A stretch of DNA of 64,000 nt from Streptomyces iranensis (GTDB lineage: Bacteria > Actinomycetota > Actinomycetes > Streptomycetales > Streptomycetaceae). The DNA lies in the NCBI RefSeq assembly GCF_017874715.1, contig NZ_JAGGLR010000023.1, positions 1 through 64,000 of the forward strand. The letters are read 5' to 3'. The translations under genes and the position numbers were made by a program. The notes beneath the pieces are model-generated. The model saw only the letters and a program-made list of their open reading frames with translations. It searched no databases and was not told the DNA's origin. Positions 8,471 through 16,309 of this stretch are shown in pieces (position 1 is the stretch's first letter; each line of letters begins with the position of its first letter).

Positions 8471-9184
8471 TCACACGCCGCGTTTGTCGTCCCACAACAA
8501 GGTGTGAAGTCTGGTCGTCAGGTTCCAGCCGCGCTCCACCACAGCGTCGGCCAACTCGCTCATATGTTTTGTGACATCGTCGGCGGAACGCCCGATCGGC
8601 ATGATCCATACCGAGGACAGGTCGAAGGTGGCAACCAGCTGGGCCACTTCTTCGAGATCGCCGGTGTTCTGGCAGACGAACTTGAACGTACTTTCCGGCA
8701 GTGCCGAGAGACTGGTGAGTGCGTCAGGGACGATCCTGCGCTGCAGGGGGTCGCCCGAGTGCGACAGCTTCGGCGAGACGTTGAACCTGACGCCGGCGGC
8801 GATGAGTTCGGGGTGCGCGGCGTGCGTCCCGTTGGTCTCGATCTCGATCTCTTTACCGTGTCCGGTCAGTGCCGCCACCAGAGGAATCAGCCGCTCCTGC
8901 TGGCCCAGGGGCTCACCGCCGGATATCACGATCAGCTCGGTGTCGAATGCGAGCAACTCTGCGAGGACATCTCCGACCGGACGGCGGTGCAGCTCCTTGC
9001 GCGGATCGTGGGCGATCCCGCTCTCGGCGGCTCCGGTCCAGTCCCACGTGTACGGCGTATCGCACCACGTGCACGACAGGTTGCACCCGCCGAGTCGCAG
9101 GAACGCGCATCTGCGTCCCAGGGACCGGCCCTCGCCCTGGACGGTCGGACCGAAGATTTCGTTGACTACGAGATCCTGCTCCAT
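8471..9184 (-). CDS. queE: 7-carboxy-7-deazaguanine synthase QueE (radical SAM)
   Basis: 237 residues. The iron-sulfur cluster motif is Cys34-x3-Cys38-x2-Cys41 (CNLSCTWC), followed by DTPYTWDW. ISGGEPL and EIETNGTHAAHP are the SAM-binding motifs typical of QueE. It contracts the ring of carboxytetrahydropterin to 7-carboxy-7-deazaguanine. The start ATG 9184 has AGGAAA upstream and is 13 bases below the methyltransferase stop. With folE, queD and queC it completes the preQ0 pathway. Confidence 0.95.
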   Translation of the reverse strand: MEQDLVVNEIFGPTVQGEGRSLGRRCAFLRLGGCNLSCTWCDTPYTWDWTGAAESGIAHDPRKELHRRPVGDVLAELLAFDTELIVISGGEPLGQQERLIPLVAALTGHGKEIEIETNGTHAAHPELIAAGVRFNVSPKLSHSGDPLQRRIVPDALTSLSALPESTFKFVCQNTGDLEEVAQLVATFDLSSVWIMPIGRSADDVTKHMSELADAVVERGWNLTTRLHTLLWDDKRGV

Positions 9185-9197
9185 GGCGCACCGTTTC

Positions 9198-9980
9198 CTA
9201 TGAGTGGGACGGCTCGACGGCCGTCGGCTTCTGCGCCTGCACTATGAACCAATGCCGACTCAGCCGGACGCCCTGATCGACTGTCGCCGCGGCGACATAT
9301 CGATCGAACGCCTCCTTGTCCGCCGCCGAATCGTAGTTGTCAATGATTGGCACTTGGTGCAGAAAAGTGTCCAGATCGCCCGCCGAATGGTAGAACTCCT
9401 CGAACCGGAACGCCTGGTTTCTTGTCACGACGAAGCCCGCATCGGACAGTTCCAGAGCAATCTCCTCCGACAATGGCCTGCCGTTCCAGCTGTCGAAGTC
9501 CTGGCCGCGACCGAACGTTTCCTTCAGCTCGCGCGCGTCCTGCTCCCCGATTCCCATGTACACCACGGCCCCACCGGGGCGGAGCACCCGCTCGAACTCT
9601 CCGGCGATCAGCGGACCGCGGCGGGAGGTGACCACATCGGCGTGCCCATCGGGCAGCCCCGTGTGGGCGGCGTCGCACAGCTCGAACGTGACGTGCTCCT
9701 GGCCTGCCTCCGCTCGATACCGCGCGGCGCATTCCAGCATCGACGGCGACAGATCTATCCCGGTCGCGGCGCCGTACGCACCGGAGACGCGCAACAGACT
9801 GCGCCCGTCGGCGCAGCCGACATCCAGCAGTCGGGCGTGCGGCGTTCCCAGCGCGGTCACCAGTTCGTCGAAGACGGCGTCCGGGCGGCCGTCGGGGAAT
9901 ACGTCGGTGCTCCGCGCATCGCTGAAGTAGCCGCCGAACCGCTCCGCCACCCGGGAGTAGAACTCCGCGTCCATCGTCAT
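9198..9980 (-). CDS. Class I SAM-dependent methyltransferase
   Basis: 260 residues. SAM-binding motif I is ARLLDVGCADGRSLL near residue 50, followed by GIDLSPSMLECA, then HADVVTSRRGPLIAGEFERVL and LRPGGAVVYMGIGEQ. These are the folds of a ubiquinone/methyltransferase-11-type enzyme. The acceptor cannot be deduced. The start ATG 9980 overlaps the stop of the 65-codon ORF upstream by 4 bases (ATGA), so its translation depends on that ORF. Position at the head of the que operon makes it a likely tailoring enzyme of the deazaguanine product. Confidence 0.88.
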   Translation of the reverse strand: MTMDAEFYSRVAERFGGYFSDARSTDVFPDGRPDAVFDELVTALGTPHARLLDVGCADGRSLLRVSGAYGAATGIDLSPSMLECAARYRAEAGQEHVTFELCDAAHTGLPDGHADVVTSRRGPLIAGEFERVLRPGGAVVYMGIGEQDARELKETFGRGQDFDSWNGRPLSEEIALELSDAGFVVTRNQAFRFEEFYHSAGDLDTFLHQVPIIDNYDSAADKEAFDRYVAAATVDQGVRLSRHWFIVQAQKPTAVEPSHS

Positions 9981-10174
9981 CGGCCGTGCACCTTCCCCTG
10001 AGCCACGGTCAAGGAGAGGCCCTGGAGCACACGCACCGGTTCCTTCCCCTTCCGTGGCAACTCCCTGACAAGGTCTACCGCTGCTGTCGCGGGGGTCTTT
10101 GTGCCGCGCCGCGATTCGGTTTCCAGGACGCCGAACGCGGCGGGAGTCACCGCGTCCCGGGTCACTACGGTCAT
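9977..10174 (-). CDS. 65-codon stub of an ABC-transporter ATPase, coupled to the methyltransferase
   Basis: Starting at ATG 10174, with AAGGAG exactly 8 bases upstream, this short ORF ends in an ATGA overlap with the methyltransferase start. Its second half (ELPRKGKEPVRVLQGLSLT followed by VAQGKVHG) matches the N-terminal beta-strand region of ABC ATPases. It stops one residue after HG, just where the Walker A loop would begin. It therefore looks like the 5' stub of a drug-export-type ATPase left by a deletion or recombination, now acting as a translated leader. An alternative is a small precursor peptide, but the ABC resemblance makes that less likely. It is first in the leftward operon. Confidence 0.6.
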   Translation of the reverse strand: MTVVTRDAVTPAAFGVLETESRRGTKTPATAAVDLVRELPRKGKEPVRVLQGLSLTVAQGKVHGR

Positions 10175-10360
10175 TCGGACCACTCCTTGAGGGCCGTCCC
10201 CCGAAGGGGCGCCGAAGTCGGCAGGACCCAATCTCCGGTGTCGCCCTATCGGCCCGGCATCACGGCGCATCCACGGCGGGACGGGACCGGAATAAGGCGG
10301 TGATAGCGCGAGCATGCGGCCGCGATGGGCACCTGGTCCACGCTGGTTTCAGCAACGCCC

Positions 10361-10389
10361 GGACGGATCGCGAGGGACGGATCGCGGAG
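10361..10389. repeat. 14-base direct repeat upstream of the small peptide gene
   Basis: Two near-identical adjacent copies of GGACGGATCGCGAG (10361-10374 and 10375-10389, the second with one extra G). They lie just upstream of the RBS of the 45-residue ORF, and the second copy runs into it. This could be a binding site or simply a duplication. Confidence 0.45.
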
Positions 10390-10403
10390 GGAGGAGAACT
10401 GAG

Positions 10404-10541
10404 ATGCCCATCAAGAAGTTGCCGGCTGCCGCGGGGGCCGTCGTCGCGCTGGGCGCCGTAGGAGATCAGCACGGCGTGCAGCAGGACCCGGTCGCCGTGA
10501 CACCGCACGACGAAACACCCCGCAACACGCCGTGGACCTGA
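10404..10541 (+). CDS. Small putative exported peptide (45 residues)
   Basis: ATG 10404 follows an excellent GGAGGAG with 7-base spacing. The product starts MPIKKLPAAAGAVVALGAVG, a lysine pair plus a short hydrophobic stretch, followed by a polar tail ending in HDETPRNTPWT. It resembles a minimal signal peptide with a short secreted tail, or a membrane-anchored peptide. It is convergent with the large AfsR-like gene and divergent from the que operon. No family is recognised. It could be a signalling peptide or a non-coding leader; the strong RBS is the main support. Confidence 0.45.
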   Translation: MPIKKLPAAAGAVVALGAVGDQHGVQQDPVAVTPHDETPRNTPWT

Positions 10542-10543
10542 CG

Positions 10544-10573
10544 GGTCGGCACGCCTCCCGGTATCAGCCGACC
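10544..10573. terminator. Hairpin between convergent small peptide and AfsR-like genes
   Basis: Seven-base arms GGTCGGC (10544-10550) and GCCGACC (10567-10573) flank a 16-base loop. It lies at the convergent ends of two genes and overlaps the AfsR-like stop codon. It is a possible bidirectional terminator. Confidence 0.35.
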
Positions 10574-13479
10574 GACGTCTTCGGTCTGCCCAGGATGGCA
10601 ACGATGTCAGCCCGTACGGCAGCGGCCCCGCTGTGGTCCAGGATCCGCTCGCGAATCCTGGCCGATTGCGAGTAGTACTGGACGGCCTGTCCCACGCGAC
10701 GCAGATGGGCATTGACCCGGCCGAGGTCGTGCAGCACATACCCCGCTCCGACCAGGTCGCCGCTCGCTCTGACCATGGCGAGGACCTCGAGCAGGGTCCG
10801 TTCCGCCGCCTCGTACTGATGCTGGTACGTCTGCATTTGGCCCAGCCGCCGCAGTGCGAGGGCCTGGCCGCGGTCGAAGCCGGCCGACCGGCAGATCCCG
10901 AGAGCCTCGTCGAGATACGAACGGGTTCGCGCGAAGTCCGCTCGCCGCATCGTGATGTTTGCCATCTCGCCCAGCACGTAGGCCCGGCCGATGACGTCCT
11001 GCGCCCGTACGAAGTTGCGCTCGGCGCTCTCGTAGAGGGCCAGCGCCCGATCGTCGTTGCCATGGTGCCGCTCGATGCGCGCCAGGTCACGCAGGCACAG
11101 CGCCTGGCCGCTCAGCTCCCCGATCCGCTCGAAGATCTCCAAAGCGGCGCTGAGGTAAGGGCCTGCCGCCTCATACTCGCCCCGGTGCAGATGCAGGGTC
11201 CCCAACGAGCCGAGAACCGCCGCCTGGCCCCGTTCGTTGCCGGCCTCCTGTACCGCGGTCAGCGCCACCTGATGGGTGCGCTCCCAGAGCTCGGGATAGC
11301 CGCGGGCCTCGAAGAGCGTCACCAGAGTCGTGGCCAGCTCCCAGCACAACTCGTCCAGCCCGGACCGGGCCGCCAACTCGACCGCGTTCAACAGGTTGGT
11401 CCGCTCGCTCTCCAGCCATCCGAGCGGGTCGCGCAGGCACCGCCGGACATGCTCCTCCGGCGGATGCCACCGTTCGCCCCGGCCCGTCACGATGGTGTAC
11501 GCACCGCCGTAGATCTCTTTGTGCGCCCTCTCCGCGAGCGCCATCCAGCCACCGACCATCCGCCGCACCGCTCCGGCGCGTTCCGCCTCGGGGATCTCCA
11601 GGGGCAGCCGTTCGTGCGCGAACGTCCGCACGATCTGCGACAGTCCGCATCGGAACTCCCCGCCCTGATCCGTGGCGGTGATGTCGAGGAGCCGCCTGTC
11701 GATGAGCGGTTCCAGCAGGTCAGCGGGGTTCGGCGTGCGGTCGTCGATAAGGGCGGCACCCAGCCAGCTCGGAATCTCCGTCCCCTCGGCCAGACTGAGC
11801 AGACATAACAGGCGACGGTCGGCCGCCGCCAGACCGTCGTAGCTGAGGGAAAGACTCGCCCGGATCGACAGCTCGCCGTATGCCAGCTCGTCCAACCGGC
11901 GGTGCTCGTTCTCAAGCCGGTGCCACATGGAGGTCAGTGACCAGTGCGGGCGCGCGGCCAGCCGCGCGCCGATGATACGCAGCGCGAGGGGCAGCCCGCC
12001 CACCAGGCGTATGAGGGCCCGTGCCGCCTCCCGCTCGCCCTCCACACGATGCTCTCCGATGATCCGCCCCAGGAGCTGGACGGCCTGCTCCTGGTCCAGC
12101 GGCTCCAAGTCGAACCGGCGGGTGCCCGGCAGCGCCGTGAGCTGGCCGCGGCTGGTGACCAGCACACCGCTGCTGCCGGTTCCGGGCAGCAGCGGCATCA
12201 CCTGCGACTCGCTCACCGCGTCGTCCAGCAACACCAGGATCCGGCGATCGGCCAGCAGACTGCGGTACATCTTCGCGCGCTCATCCAGCCCATCGGGAAT
12301 GGCCTGGCCCGGTACGCCCAGCGCCCGGAGGAACCGCCCCAGCGCCTCGGCGGAGCCCACCGGTTGTCCGCCCGGCCCTCGCAGGTCGCAGTAGAGCTGT
12401 CCGTCCGGGAAGTACCCGGCCGCCAGCCGGTGCGCCACATGCCTGGCCAACGTGCTCTTGCCGATACCAGGTCCGCCGAGCACCACGACCACGTTCAGCT
12501 GCCCCCTCTCCCGCCCCACGGTGACGGCGTCGCAGACCGCCGCAACGATCACGTCATCGGCCACGAGGTCGCCGATGTCGGCGGGAAGCTGCCTCGGGGT
12601 CACCACCGGGTTGGGATCGGCACCACGCTCCTGCCCCCCCTCGGGGAGCGGCGTCACCACGAGAGAATGCGGCTCGGCCGGTTCCGCCAGTGCCAGATCG
12701 GCGTCGTCGGTCAGGATCGCTTGCGCCAGGTCGCGCAGTTCCCTTCCCGGGTCCAGGCCCAGTTCCTCGGTGAGCAACGCGCGGCCCTGGTGGTAGGCGT
12801 CCAGCGCTTCCGCCTGCCGACCCGAGCGGAACAACGCCAGCATGAGATGCCCCCGCAGCCGCTCGCGCAGCGGATGCCCGGCGACAAGCTGCTGCAGTTC
12901 GCCGACCAGGTGCTCGTGACGGCCCAGCTCCAGCTCCAGCCGCATGCGGGTCTCCACCGCCTCCAGGCGGCTCTCGTCCAGCTGCGCCGCCGTACCGGCC
13001 AGGACTTCACTGGGTACACCGGCCAGGCACCGGCCCCGCCACAGGCCTATCGCCCGGCGGAGCGCGTCCACCGCGGGCGCCTTCAGTCCATCACGGGCCA
13101 GGGCATGCGCCTCAGTTACCAGGCGATGGAAGTCGCCGACGTCGGTCGCGCCCTCCGGCGCCCTCAGGATGTACCCGTGAGCGCGGGTCTCGATGGTGGC
13201 GTCGACTCCCCCGTCAGCCAGCGCCTTGCGGAGCCGGGAGACGCAGATCTGCACCTGGGTGCGTGCGGTCTTCGGCGGATCGTGAGTCCAGATGACATCC
13301 ACCAGATAGGTGGTCTCCACCACCCGGTTCAGTTCGAGCACCAGAGCCCCGAGGACGATCTCCTGTCGCCCCGGTGCCACATACACGGCCCCCAGCTTGC
13401 CGCTCACCTCAAGCGGCCCGAGCACCCGGAAGGGAGCCGCCGTCACATCGCTGCCGTCGTAGTCTGCCGAAGCTGCCAT
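10564..13479 (-). CDS. AfsR-like SARP regulator with STAND ATPase and TPR tail
   Basis: 971 residues from ATG 13479 (MAASADYDG); longer in-frame starts exist but add low-complexity sequence. Domain order: winged helix (FRVLGPLEVSGKLG to QVQICVSRLRKAL), BTAD (to about residue 260), NB-ARC ATPase with P-loop GGPGIGKS and RRILVLLDDA, then a winged linker and five or more TPRs in the last 300 residues (ALCLRDLARIERHHGNDDRA and similar). This is the full AfsR architecture: a nucleotide switch with a sensor superstructure controlling a SARP DNA-binding head. It sits at the right end of the que cluster in the same orientation and is probably its second pathway regulator or a link to global signals. 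Ligands are unknown. Confidence 0.92.
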   Translation of the reverse strand: MAASADYDGSDVTAAPFRVLGPLEVSGKLGAVYVAPGRQEIVLGALVLELNRVVETTYLVDVIWTHDPPKTARTQVQICVSRLRKALADGGVDATIETRAHGYILRAPEGATDVGDFHRLVTEAHALARDGLKAPAVDALRRAIGLWRGRCLAGVPSEVLAGTAAQLDESRLEAVETRMRLELELGRHEHLVGELQQLVAGHPLRERLRGHLMLALFRSGRQAEALDAYHQGRALLTEELGLDPGRELRDLAQAILTDDADLALAEPAEPHSLVVTPLPEGGQERGADPNPVVTPRQLPADIGDLVADDVIVAAVCDAVTVGRERGQLNVVVVLGGPGIGKSTLARHVAHRLAAGYFPDGQLYCDLRGPGGQPVGSAEALGRFLRALGVPGQAIPDGLDERAKMYRSLLADRRILVLLDDAVSESQVMPLLPGTGSSGVLVTSRGQLTALPGTRRFDLEPLDQEQAVQLLGRIIGEHRVEGEREAARALIRLVGGLPLALRIIGARLAARPHWSLTSMWHRLENEHRRLDELAYGELSIRASLSLSYDGLAAADRRLLCLLSLAEGTEIPSWLGAALIDDRTPNPADLLEPLIDRRLLDITATDQGGEFRCGLSQIVRTFAHERLPLEIPEAERAGAVRRMVGGWMALAERAHKEIYGGAYTIVTGRGERWHPPEEHVRRCLRDPLGWLESERTNLLNAVELAARSGLDELCWELATTLVTLFEARGYPELWERTHQVALTAVQEAGNERGQAAVLGSLGTLHLHRGEYEAAGPYLSAALEIFERIGELSGQALCLRDLARIERHHGNDDRALALYESAERNFVRAQDVIGRAYVLGEMANITMRRADFARTRSYLDEALGICRSAGFDRGQALALRRLGQMQTYQHQYEAAERTLLEVLAMVRASGDLVGAGYVLHDLGRVNAHLRRVGQAVQYYSQSARIRERILDHSGAAAVRADIVAILGRPKTSVG

Positions 13480-14381
13480 GCACACCCTGTTTCTGTGGTA
13501 CCCGCCAGATCTGGTCTGGCTCGCGCAATTGGGCAACGAGCTCATGCCGACCTGGCTACTCATCCGCAACCGTTGGCCAACGCTAGTCCTGCCACAGTCA
13601 GATACATGCATATCTGACCCGAAAGGTTCCATGATTGGTCACGGATATCACTAGGCCGCTTGGCGGGCGACGCGCCGTGCTCCTCGGGGCACTTTGATGG
13701 CACATCCGGCCAGACCGTGGATCAGTACGGTGGATTGGCCGCGGTTGGCGATGTGCTTCGACGGACAGCGGCGAGGCCAGGACATCCCCCACCGGGGATG
13801 CGCGTCCGCCCCGTCCGGGCCCTCCTTGAGGGGCTCCCTCGCAGCCACCTCGGCGCGACCACGAGCACCCCGGCGTACCCGTCGGTGCGAACCTGTGTGC
13901 GACAGCCACCCCACGAGGCCGGCACCGGCACCCGTGACGACGGCCACGCGGCCGGAATTTCCTGGTTCACGGGTCTCTCGTCTTTCAAGTACGTGGGGCC
14001 TACAACCGCCCGGGATTGCGCTACTTCCGAAGCCTAGGAAGGTCGGCACAGCGCAGACTTGAACCAGAGCGACGTTCCGATAGAACATCAGCGCCACACG
14101 CAGGCGCCGCAGCAACGAATGTGAGGGACCGGGTCGGCGGTGAACAGCTTGATGCCCGCGGCGAAGATCGTCGCCCTGGGGGGGACGGGCCGAGCGGGAC
14201 GAACTCACCGTCGCCGAGCGGGTTCTGAGCGGATGAGTGAACGGCTCGCCGACGAGCACGCCCGCCCCGGCCGCACCCCGACGGCCGGACAGGTGGGCGG
14301 ACAGGCCGTGACGCTGATCCCACACCGCACGCCGGGCATGGAGAACGCCATCGTTTCAGGAGAGTCTTTCAACTCGGAGAG
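13480..14381. other. About 900 bases with no intact gene
   Basis: Upstream of the AfsR-like gene all long frames look like shadows or decayed sequence. One minus-strand frame contains GRVAVVTGAGAGLVG (about 13,900-13,945), like the NAD-binding start of a short-chain dehydrogenase, but it goes out of frame at once. Another minus frame near 14,090-14,170 shows KLFTADPVPHIRCC without a gene around it. The stretch looks like gene remains plus the AfsR-like promoter. Confidence 0.45.
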
Positions 14382-14786
14382 ATGCGGGCCAAAATGAGAG
14401 CAAGGATTCAAATCCAGTCATGTGATGCGGGAAGCCTGTCGTTGAAGCTCACGCCTGCACAGGCAGCCCTGTTCCGGGAGTGCATTGCGCTCACCTTGGA
14501 GGCCCATGACCAAGACGCCATGACAGAACTCTGCACGGGCAGCCCCAGAAGGGAACTGGAAAACATCGCGAAAGGGGTAACGCAGATGCCGGAAAATGCA
14601 TCTGACATATGCACCTTCACACTCGGGCAGCTCCACTCAATTTACGCCAGCATCACACATGCGGTCGTCGCACTGCCGTCCGAAGAGACCTTTCACATTC
14701 GAACTGGATTTTACCGCGAAAATGCCATCGCGTTGGCGAATTCCATGAGGTCCACTGTTCGCGATTGCATGCGCTCGGATCTATGA
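14382..14786 (+). CDS. Hypothetical protein
   Basis: 134 residues from ATG 14382; ATG 14394 is an alternative, with GGAGAG 12 bases upstream. The sequence (LTPAQAALFRECIALTLEAH, and later LGQLHSIYASITHAVVALPS) looks like a small mixed alpha protein with four cysteines and normal composition. There is no signal peptide or membrane segment. Codon use has more A/T at third positions than the neighbours, and the gene stands alone between a gene-poor region and ABC-transporter debris. This fits recent acquisition. No family is recognised. Confidence 0.55.
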   Translation: MRAKMRARIQIQSCDAGSLSLKLTPAQAALFRECIALTLEAHDQDAMTELCTGSPRRELENIAKGVTQMPENASDICTFTLGQLHSIYASITHAVVALPSEETFHIRTGFYRENAIALANSMRSTVRDCMRSDL

Positions 14787-14807
14787 AGGCGCGGCAGCCC
14801 GTACTCG

Positions 14808-15150
14808 CCGCGCCCGACCTTGGCGCTCGGCACCCAGCTCACCGAGGTGCTGCGCACCCACAAGCGCATGGGTGCGCGGGCGGCGAGGCGCCGCATGGTG
14901 GAGGCGCTCCGGGTGGTGCGCCTGACGCAGCCGGAGCGCCGCATGAAGCAGTATCCGCACGAACTCTCGGGCGGCATGCGACAGCGGGCGGTGATCGCGA
15001 CGGCGCTGGCGACCGAGCCGCGCTCGGCACCTCGATCATGTTCGGCAAGGTGGTGGAGGGGATCGACGCGGCGGACCTCACCGTGGAATCCGCCCGGCAC
15101 CCGCATGACGTGGACCCCGGAAGCGGCGAAGGAGCACTCGCATGGCTGAG
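14808..15150 (+). pseudogene. Remnant of a DppD/OppD-type peptide ABC ATPase
   Basis: One frame reads IGTQL-type helical-domain sequence (LGTQLTEVLRTHKRMG), then the ABC signature with its lead-in (QYPHELSGGMRQRAVIATAL). It has no upstream P-loop half and no Walker B. After ALATEP an internal deletion and frame change join it to a C-terminal piece in another frame (IMFGKVVEGIDAADL, ARHPHD). Walker A and B are both missing, so it cannot work. It is followed at once by a second broken ATPase of the same transporter type. Confidence 0.8.
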
Positions 15151-15635
15151 CAGACGGCGGCACAGACTGCGGCACAGACGGCGGCCGTCCAGGTCCGTGA
15201 CCTCGAGGTGAGCTACGGCTGGGGAAGAAGGGCGACGCGGATCCTGCACGGGATCACGATGGACGTCACCAGGGGACACACCGTCGGCATCGTGGGGGAG
15301 TCGGTATCGGGGAAGTCCACTCTGGCGAAGACCCTCACCGGTACGATCCGGCCGACGACGGGGAGCGTCCACTGGCTCGAGACCGTCAGGATGCCCGCGG
15401 ACACCATCCAACAGTATCCCCACGAGTGCTCGGGTGGGCAGCGCCAGCGGATCGCGATCGCGCACGGGCTGATCCGCCGGCCCGAGGTGGTGATCGCGGA
15501 CGAGATCACCTCGGCGCCCGATGTCACTGCTCGACACGGTCCCGGGCGCGGCCGGGCCTTGAGCGGCAGGACGCAGACGTGCCGACGCGAGCCGCTGGAC
15601 CAGACACCAAGGCATCGCGAACGCCCGGCTGTTAG
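15142..15635 (+). pseudogene. Remnant of a DppF/OppF-type peptide ABC ATPase
   Basis: Starts at ATG 15142 with AAGGAG upstream. After a repetitive TAAQTAAQTAA N-terminus it reads VQVRDLEVSYGWGRRATRIL and a Walker A of GESVSGKST, where the usual first Ser-Gly is altered. About 50 residues are missing before the signature HECSGGQRQRIAIAHGL, then VVIADEITSAPDVT, where Leu of the D-loop region is Pro. After that the frame is lost. The normal protein is over 300 residues. It overlaps the previous remnant by 9 bases, like a genuine dppD-dppF pair that has decayed. Confidence 0.8.
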
Positions 15636-15725
15636 GCTGTCCAGGACATCTACAACACTCGGGACTGCGACCATGCCCAGGCGGCGATCACAACATCCGC
15701 CCAGCTCTACGGCGCGAAATTCCCC
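15636..15725 (+). mobile_element. IS256-family transposase fragment
   Basis: Thirty codons read AVQDIYNTRDCDHAQAAI then TTSAQLYGAKFP. This matches the segment of IS256-type (mutator) transposases usually written as DIY-(8-10 residues)-A-(10-12 residues)-YGAKFP. No start, no DDE residues and no inverted repeats were found. The frame continues open into the acetyltransferase that follows. It marks an old insertion or deletion endpoint just after the ABC pseudogenes. Confidence 0.6.
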
Positions 15726-15752
15726 CCGCGGCGCCGACTCCCGCACCGCCGC

Positions 15753-16271
15753 GTGAGCGGCCTCGTGGCCCAGACCATCAATACCAAGCGGCTGGAGCTG
15801 CTGCCGCTGCACGTCGGGCATGCCGAGGAGATGGCCGCCGTACTGTCCGATCCGGCCCTGCACACCTTTATCGGCGGCACTCCCGAGACCCCGCAAGCCC
15901 TGCGCTCGCGCTACCAACGCATGACCGCGGGCTCTCCCGATCCGGCCATCTCCTGGCTGAACTGGGTGATCCGGCCCCGTGGTGAGTGCTACCTGACGGG
16001 CACCGTCCAGGCGACGGTCCGCCCCTCCGACCACGGCCCCATCGCCGAGATCGCCTGGGTGGTGGGGACCCCGTGGCAGGGAAGAGGCATCGCCGGCGAA
16101 GCAGCCCGAGGACTTGTCGACTGGCTCAGCCGGCAGCCGGTGCACACCGTCATCGCCCATATCCACCCTGCACACCGGGCATCCGCCGCCGTCGCCACTG
16201 CCGCCGGGCTCACCCCCACCGACGAATGGCACGACGGCGAGATCCGATGGCACCGGAGCATCGGACGATGA
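15753..16271 (+). CDS. GNAT-family N-acetyltransferase
   Basis: 172 residues from GTG 15753. It has the RimJ/RimL-type pattern: TKRLELLPLHVGHAEEMAAV at the start, then the beta-bulge EIAWVVGTPWQGRGIAGEAA containing the acetyl-CoA pyrophosphate loop (Q/R-x-x-G-x-G/A), and HPAHRASAAVATAAGL. It acetylates an amine of unknown identity. The start has no clear RBS, and the frame is open upstream through the IS256 remnant, so the 5' end may have been rebuilt by the insertion event. It is convergent with the heparinase-like gene. Confidence 0.85.
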   Translation: MSGLVAQTINTKRLELLPLHVGHAEEMAAVLSDPALHTFIGGTPETPQALRSRYQRMTAGSPDPAISWLNWVIRPRGECYLTGTVQATVRPSDHGPIAEIAWVVGTPWQGRGIAGEAARGLVDWLSRQPVHTVIAHIHPAHRASAAVATAAGLTPTDEWHDGEIRWHRSIGR

Positions 16272-16309
16272 CTGGCTGGGATCCCACCGAGCCGTAAGCG
16301 CGAGTACTT

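Noticed and set aside
5513..9184. tRNA queuosine pathway
   Set aside because: No queF, tgt or queA is seen, and the genes are mixed with tailoring oxygenases and SARP control; a specialised metabolite is more likely.
13651..14325. Possible short-chain dehydrogenase on the minus strand
   Set aside because: Only the first nucleotide-binding motif is readable; the rest is out of frame or shadow-like, so no gene is called.
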